A stretch of 64,000 nt of DNA from Sitta carolinensis (taxonomy: Eukaryota > Chordata > Aves > Passeriformes > Sittidae). The translations under genes were made by a program, and so were the position numbers. Location of the stretch: the NCBI GenBank assembly GCA_032173965.1, contig CM063310.1, positions 1,735 through 65,734 of the forward strand, read 5' to 3'. Shown here one piece after another: positions 53,225 to 64,000 of this stretch (positions are counted from its first letter, which is position 1; the number at the start of each line of letters is the position of its first letter). The notes below the pieces were generated by a model. It made no database searches, was not told the origin of the DNA, and was given only the letters and a program-made list of their open reading frames with translations.

Positions 53225-53330
53225 CCGCTCTGGCCCCGGCTGATAAAGCGCCCCGGCCCCGCCCGGCCCCCCCGTGCCAACCGCCGGGGCCCCAAAATCT
53301 GATAAGGCCTTATCAGCCCCCGGCAGCCCC
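53225..53330 (+). promoter_or_regulatory. GATA1 promoter: GATA palindrome and single GATA site
   Basis: CTGATAAGGCCTTATCAG at 53299-53316 is a perfect 18-bp palindrome containing two opposed GATA sites. A further CTGATAA lies at 53240-53246. Paired GATA sites for autoregulation are an established feature of vertebrate GATA1 loci. GC boxes surround them. A possible non-coding exon 1 donor (CCAG/GTCAGG) is at about 53610. Confidence 0.85.
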
Positions 53331-54254
53331 GGGGCCGTTACCGCCCCCCCGAACCCCAAAATCCCCAAAATCCCCAAAACCCCCCAAATCCCCCCCGTGC
53401 CCCCGACCCCTGCGGGCCCCGCAGGCCCAGGGGGGCTCTGGACCCCCAGACCCGCCCCCCGCTCGGGGCCCCCCCGGGTTTTGGGGGGTTTGGGGGGGGT
53501 CAGGCAGGGTGGGGTCCCAGAGCCCCTCCCCCCCCGCCCAGCCCCAGGGCGGGGCCGCCCCTCCCCCAGTGTCCGTCTGTCCGTCCGGGCTGGGACACGA
53601 CGGCTCCAGGTCAGGGACCCCCCCGGGGTTTCGGGGGGTCTGGGGGGGTCTGGGGGGGGCGGGACCCCCCGAGCGGCCCCCCGGGGGTCAGGGAGGGGGG
53701 AGGAGGGGCTGGGTGCTGATCTGGGGGGGCACCGGGGGTTGGGGACCCCCAGTTTGGGGACTTTGGGGATTGGGGGGGCCCTGGGGGTCTGGGACCCCCC
53801 CCCTCCAATTTGGGGTTCCAGAGGTTCAGGTGTTAATTTGGGGGGGGGCGCTGAGGGTGCGGGACCCCCCCCAACTGTGGGGTTTGGGGGTCCCCAGGGG
53901 TCTGGGGGAGAATCTGGGGGCGGCTGTGACCCCCAGGGGTTGGGGACCCCCCACTCCCTATTTTGGGAACTTGGAATTGGGGGTCCCAGGTGATAACTCG
54001 GGGGGGCACTCAGGGGTCTGGGGTGCTGATCGGGGGGGGCACACGAGGGTTTTGGGGGGGTTGATCTGGGGGGCACACGGGGATTTTTGGGGTGCTGATC
54101 TGGGGGTCACACGGGGATTTTGGGGTGCTGATTTCGGGGGGCACACGGGGATTTTTGGGGTGCTGATTTCGGGGAGCACTGAGGATTTTTGGGGTGCTGA
54201 TCCGGGGGTCTCTTCAGGCCCCCTGCCCCCCCAGAACCGGGTTTCGGGGCCCCC

Positions 54255-61800
<7,546 letters not shown>

Positions 61801-61854
61801 GCGGGGCCCAGTACAGCTCGGCAGCCAACGGAGCGCGGCTCAGGCCTCGTTCTT

Positions 61855-62075
61855 TGGGGGCGGGAGGGGACGGGAGGGGACGGGAGGGGTGGGAGGGGTC
61901 GGGAGGGAACGGGAGGGGGACGGGAGGGGACGGGAGGGATCGGGAGGGGTGAGGAGGGGTCGGGAGGGGAGGGGAGGGTGACGGAGGGGACGGGAGGGGA
62001 ACGGGAGGGGTGAGGAGGGGTCGGGAGGGAACGGGAGGGTGAGGAGGGGTCGGGAGGGGACGGGAGGGGTCGTGC
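61855..62075. repeat. (GGGACGGGAGG)n minisatellite in GATA1 3' UTR
   Basis: About 20 units of GGGAGGGGACGGGAGG between the stop region and the poly(A) signal. Confidence 0.93.
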
Positions 62076-62121
62076 TCGCCTGCGGGCTGGGGAAGATGCT
62101 TTGGAGGAACCGCGGAATCTC

Positions 62122-62127
62122 AATAAA
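62122..62127 (+). terminator. GATA1 poly(A) signal AATAAA
   Basis: CTCAATAAAGGGG lies about 320 bp after the stop region, following a GGGACGGGAGG minisatellite in the 3' UTR. Confidence 0.75.
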
Positions 62128-62149
62128 GGGGCTCCCACGCGGAGAACGT

Positions 62150-62412
62150 ATGGTTGCTCCAAGATGGCGGCCTCCACGGGGCACAGCCAACATGGCGGCC
62201 GACAGACGGCGGCACGGCGAGGGCCACGCCCCCATTTGGTCACGCCCTTTGTTTGACCACGCCCTTCATTTAGCCACGCCCATTGAGTCGCTCGCCGTGC
62301 CCCGCCCCACATACGGCCAAGCCACGCCCCCTGCCCCCCAGCCTCGCTCCCGGCCCGCCCGCCTTTGACGTCATCACGGCGCGCCCGGCGCCAGCGTCGC
62401 GCGGGGCTGCAG
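62150..62412 (+). promoter_or_regulatory. Promoter and non-coding first exon of a downstream plus-strand gene
   Basis: Two YY1-type cores (CCAAGATGGCGGC at about 62158-62170, ACATGGCGGCC near 62190) and a full CRE TGACGTCA at 62366-62373. A probable non-coding exon follows, ending CTGCAG/GTGAGC at 62412. Short inter-gene distance from the GATA1 poly(A) site. Confidence 0.7.
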
Positions 62413-62725
62413 GTGAGCGAGGCGGCTCCGGGACCCCCGGGCCCCTGTGGGACCCCCAGACACCGCCCGGGCCCCTCCGGCGCCCCCGGAGCCCCTCCGG
62501 AGCCCCTCCGGAGCGCCCCGTGCCGCCCTCGGCCCATGGAGCCCCCCGGGCCCATGGAGCTCCCGGCTCCCGCTCCAGCCCCGGTTCTCCCGCAACCGCC
62601 CCGGCCCTGTCCCCACTGTCTGCCATTGGCCCCGCTGGCCCCGCTGTCCCCGTTTTCCCCCGCTGTCCCCGTTTTCCCCCGTGTCCCCGTTTTCCCCCGT
62701 GTCCCCTAACCCGTGTCCCCCCCAG

Positions 62726-63293
62726 GCCCCCGCGATGCCCCCCCCCGCGCGCCGCTAGAGCCCCCCGGCTGCCATGGTGAGAGGGGCGGGGTCAGCAGGG
62801 GGCGGGGCCTGAGTGGGCGGGGCCTGGGGCGGGGCTCGGATGCTCCGCCACGAAATAGGGCGGAGTCCCCGCGTGGGCGGGGCTTCCGACAGGCGGGGCT
62901 CAGCGGCCCCGCCCCACCCCGCACAAAGGCGGGCGTGGTCCGCTTGGAGTGGGCGGGGCCGAACGGGGCGGGGGCTTCCAGGCTCCACCCAATGCTCAGC
63001 CACGCCCACCCGCGGGTCCCGCGGGGGCGGGGCTCCCGTGGGTGTGGTCTCACTGTGGGCGGGGTTGGAAGGGGTGTGGTCGGTGGGTGTCGGTCACAGC
63101 GGGGTTCAGCTTTTGGGGTGGGCGTGGCTTTGAGGGGCGTGTCGGTGTGGGCGGGGCCGGGGTGGGCGTGTCTGACGCTGGCTCCGCCCAGGGCCGCGCG
63201 GGGCGGCGGCCGCCCCAGCAGGGGGCGCTGTTCCAGGCGCGGCGGCGCGCGCGGGGCCGGAGGGCGGGGCTGGAGGCGGAGCTTCAGCAGCTG
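62726..63293 (+). CDS. First coding exons of an unidentified gene
   Basis: Exon 62726-62776 ends exactly at an ATG in good context (GGCTGCCATG/GTGAGA). Exon 63192-63293 continues in frame as MGRAGRRPPQQGALFQ..., ending GLEAELQQL at donor CTG/GTAACG. An upstream ATG in the first exon gives only a seven-residue open frame. The peptide is basic, then possibly helical. I do not recognise it. In mammals HDAC6 lies just after GATA1, so it is a synteny candidate, but the residues seen do not confirm it. Confidence 0.55.
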
Positions 63294-63800
63294 GTAACGG
63301 GGGGACCCCGAAAATGGGGGGGACACCCCGAAAACGGGGGGGCACCCTAAAAATGGGGGGACACCCCGAAAACGGGGTCTGGGGGGCGGGATAGGGGCAG
63401 CGTCAGCAGCTGGTAACGGGGGCACCCCAAAAACGGGGGAGACACCCTAAAAATGGGGGGACTCCCCGAAAATGGGGTCTGGGGGGCGGGATAGGGGCAG
63501 CTTCAGCAGCTGATACTTGTTGACCCCGAAAATGGGGGGGTGCAGGGGGAAACGCCCCAAAAATGAAGGAGGGCGGGGGCGGTACCCCAAAAATGGGGGT
63601 CTGGGGGGATGGAGGCAGAGGGAGGACCTTAAAAATGGGGGGTCACCCCAAGAAAGGGGGGGGACAGGGGCTTGGAGGAGGGGGAGCTTCAGCCGCTGGT
63701 AATGGGGGTAGGGGGATTTTTGGGGGACCCCAGAAGTGGGGGGGTGGAGGTGGGGGAGCTTCAGCAGCTGGTAATGGGGGGGGGGTACCCCAAAAATGGG
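63294..63800 (+). repeat. Four copies of the donor edge of the unidentified gene's second coding exon
   Basis: GCTTCAGCAGCTG/GTAACGGGG recurs at about 63396, 63500, 63686 and 63755 with small changes, separated by CCCCAAAAATGGGGGG filler. Confidence 0.92.
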
Positions 63801-64000
63801 GGGGACGGGCGGGGTCTGGGACCAAAACTTTGGGTTCTTTTGGGGAGGGTCCGGGACACTGGGAGCCCTCTGGGGGTCCCTCGGCTTTGTGGGGTCACGG
63901 ATGGGGGGCTCTCCTCTGATCCCAGGGTCCCTTTCGGGGTGGGTTTGGGGGCTCCCTTTGTGCGGCGGGGGACCCCCTGAGGGTCGGGGGGGCTCCCCGG

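Overview
This window is avian (or at least sauropsid) nuclear DNA, most likely from a small, very GC-rich microchromosome. The evidence is intron-containing vertebrate genes with canonical GT-AG junctions, a CR1 LINE 3' end at about 22.75-23.27 kb, extreme G/C-run richness and dense minisatellites. It holds genes that are hard to assemble in birds. No bacterial operon, CRISPR array, tRNA or rRNA is visible.

Layout: IKBKG/NEMO on the minus strand (1-8.68 kb, 3' end off the left edge), then a CCAAT/CRE/ETS bidirectional promoter, then G6PD on the plus strand (10.4-20.9 kb; ATG exon to last exon). From 21 to 30 kb lie an AT-rich homeobox-like patch, a TCTG-type repeat, the CR1 copy, a 6 kb satellite of 37-bp units and a 100-N assembly gap. 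SLC35A2 follows on the plus strand (5' exons lost in the gap; 30.1-34.24 kb, including an alternative last exon). PORCN is on the minus strand (34.99-44.68 kb), convergent with SLC35A2. PORCN is divergent from CDK20 on the plus strand (45.35-50.33 kb), and the space between them is an X-box-like/GC-box array. GATA1 follows on the plus strand (54.26-61.8 kb) with a GATA palindrome upstream, then a CRE/YY1-type promoter and the first exons of an unidentified plus-strand gene (62.4-63.3 kb).

The genes do not form one pathway. They are housekeeping or signalling genes: an NF-kB regulator, the first enzyme of the pentose phosphate pathway, a Golgi UDP-galactose transporter, the Wnt acyltransferase, a cilium-linked kinase and the erythroid master transcription factor. 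IKBKG-G6PD head-to-head is the mammalian arrangement, and SLC35A2, PORCN and GATA1 are near neighbours on human Xp11.23.

The most striking property is that most tandem arrays are not random intronic DNA. In every identified gene, many arrays consist of copies of a real splice junction: intron end plus the first 10-45 nt of the exon, or the last nt of the exon plus the donor. They lie on the intronic side of the true exon. I found this at more than fifteen exon edges. A second property is recurrent single-base frame breaks confined mostly to G/C runs; in G6PD the affected exons are 1-2 bp shorter than the human exons as I recall them, which points to consensus errors rather than dead genes.
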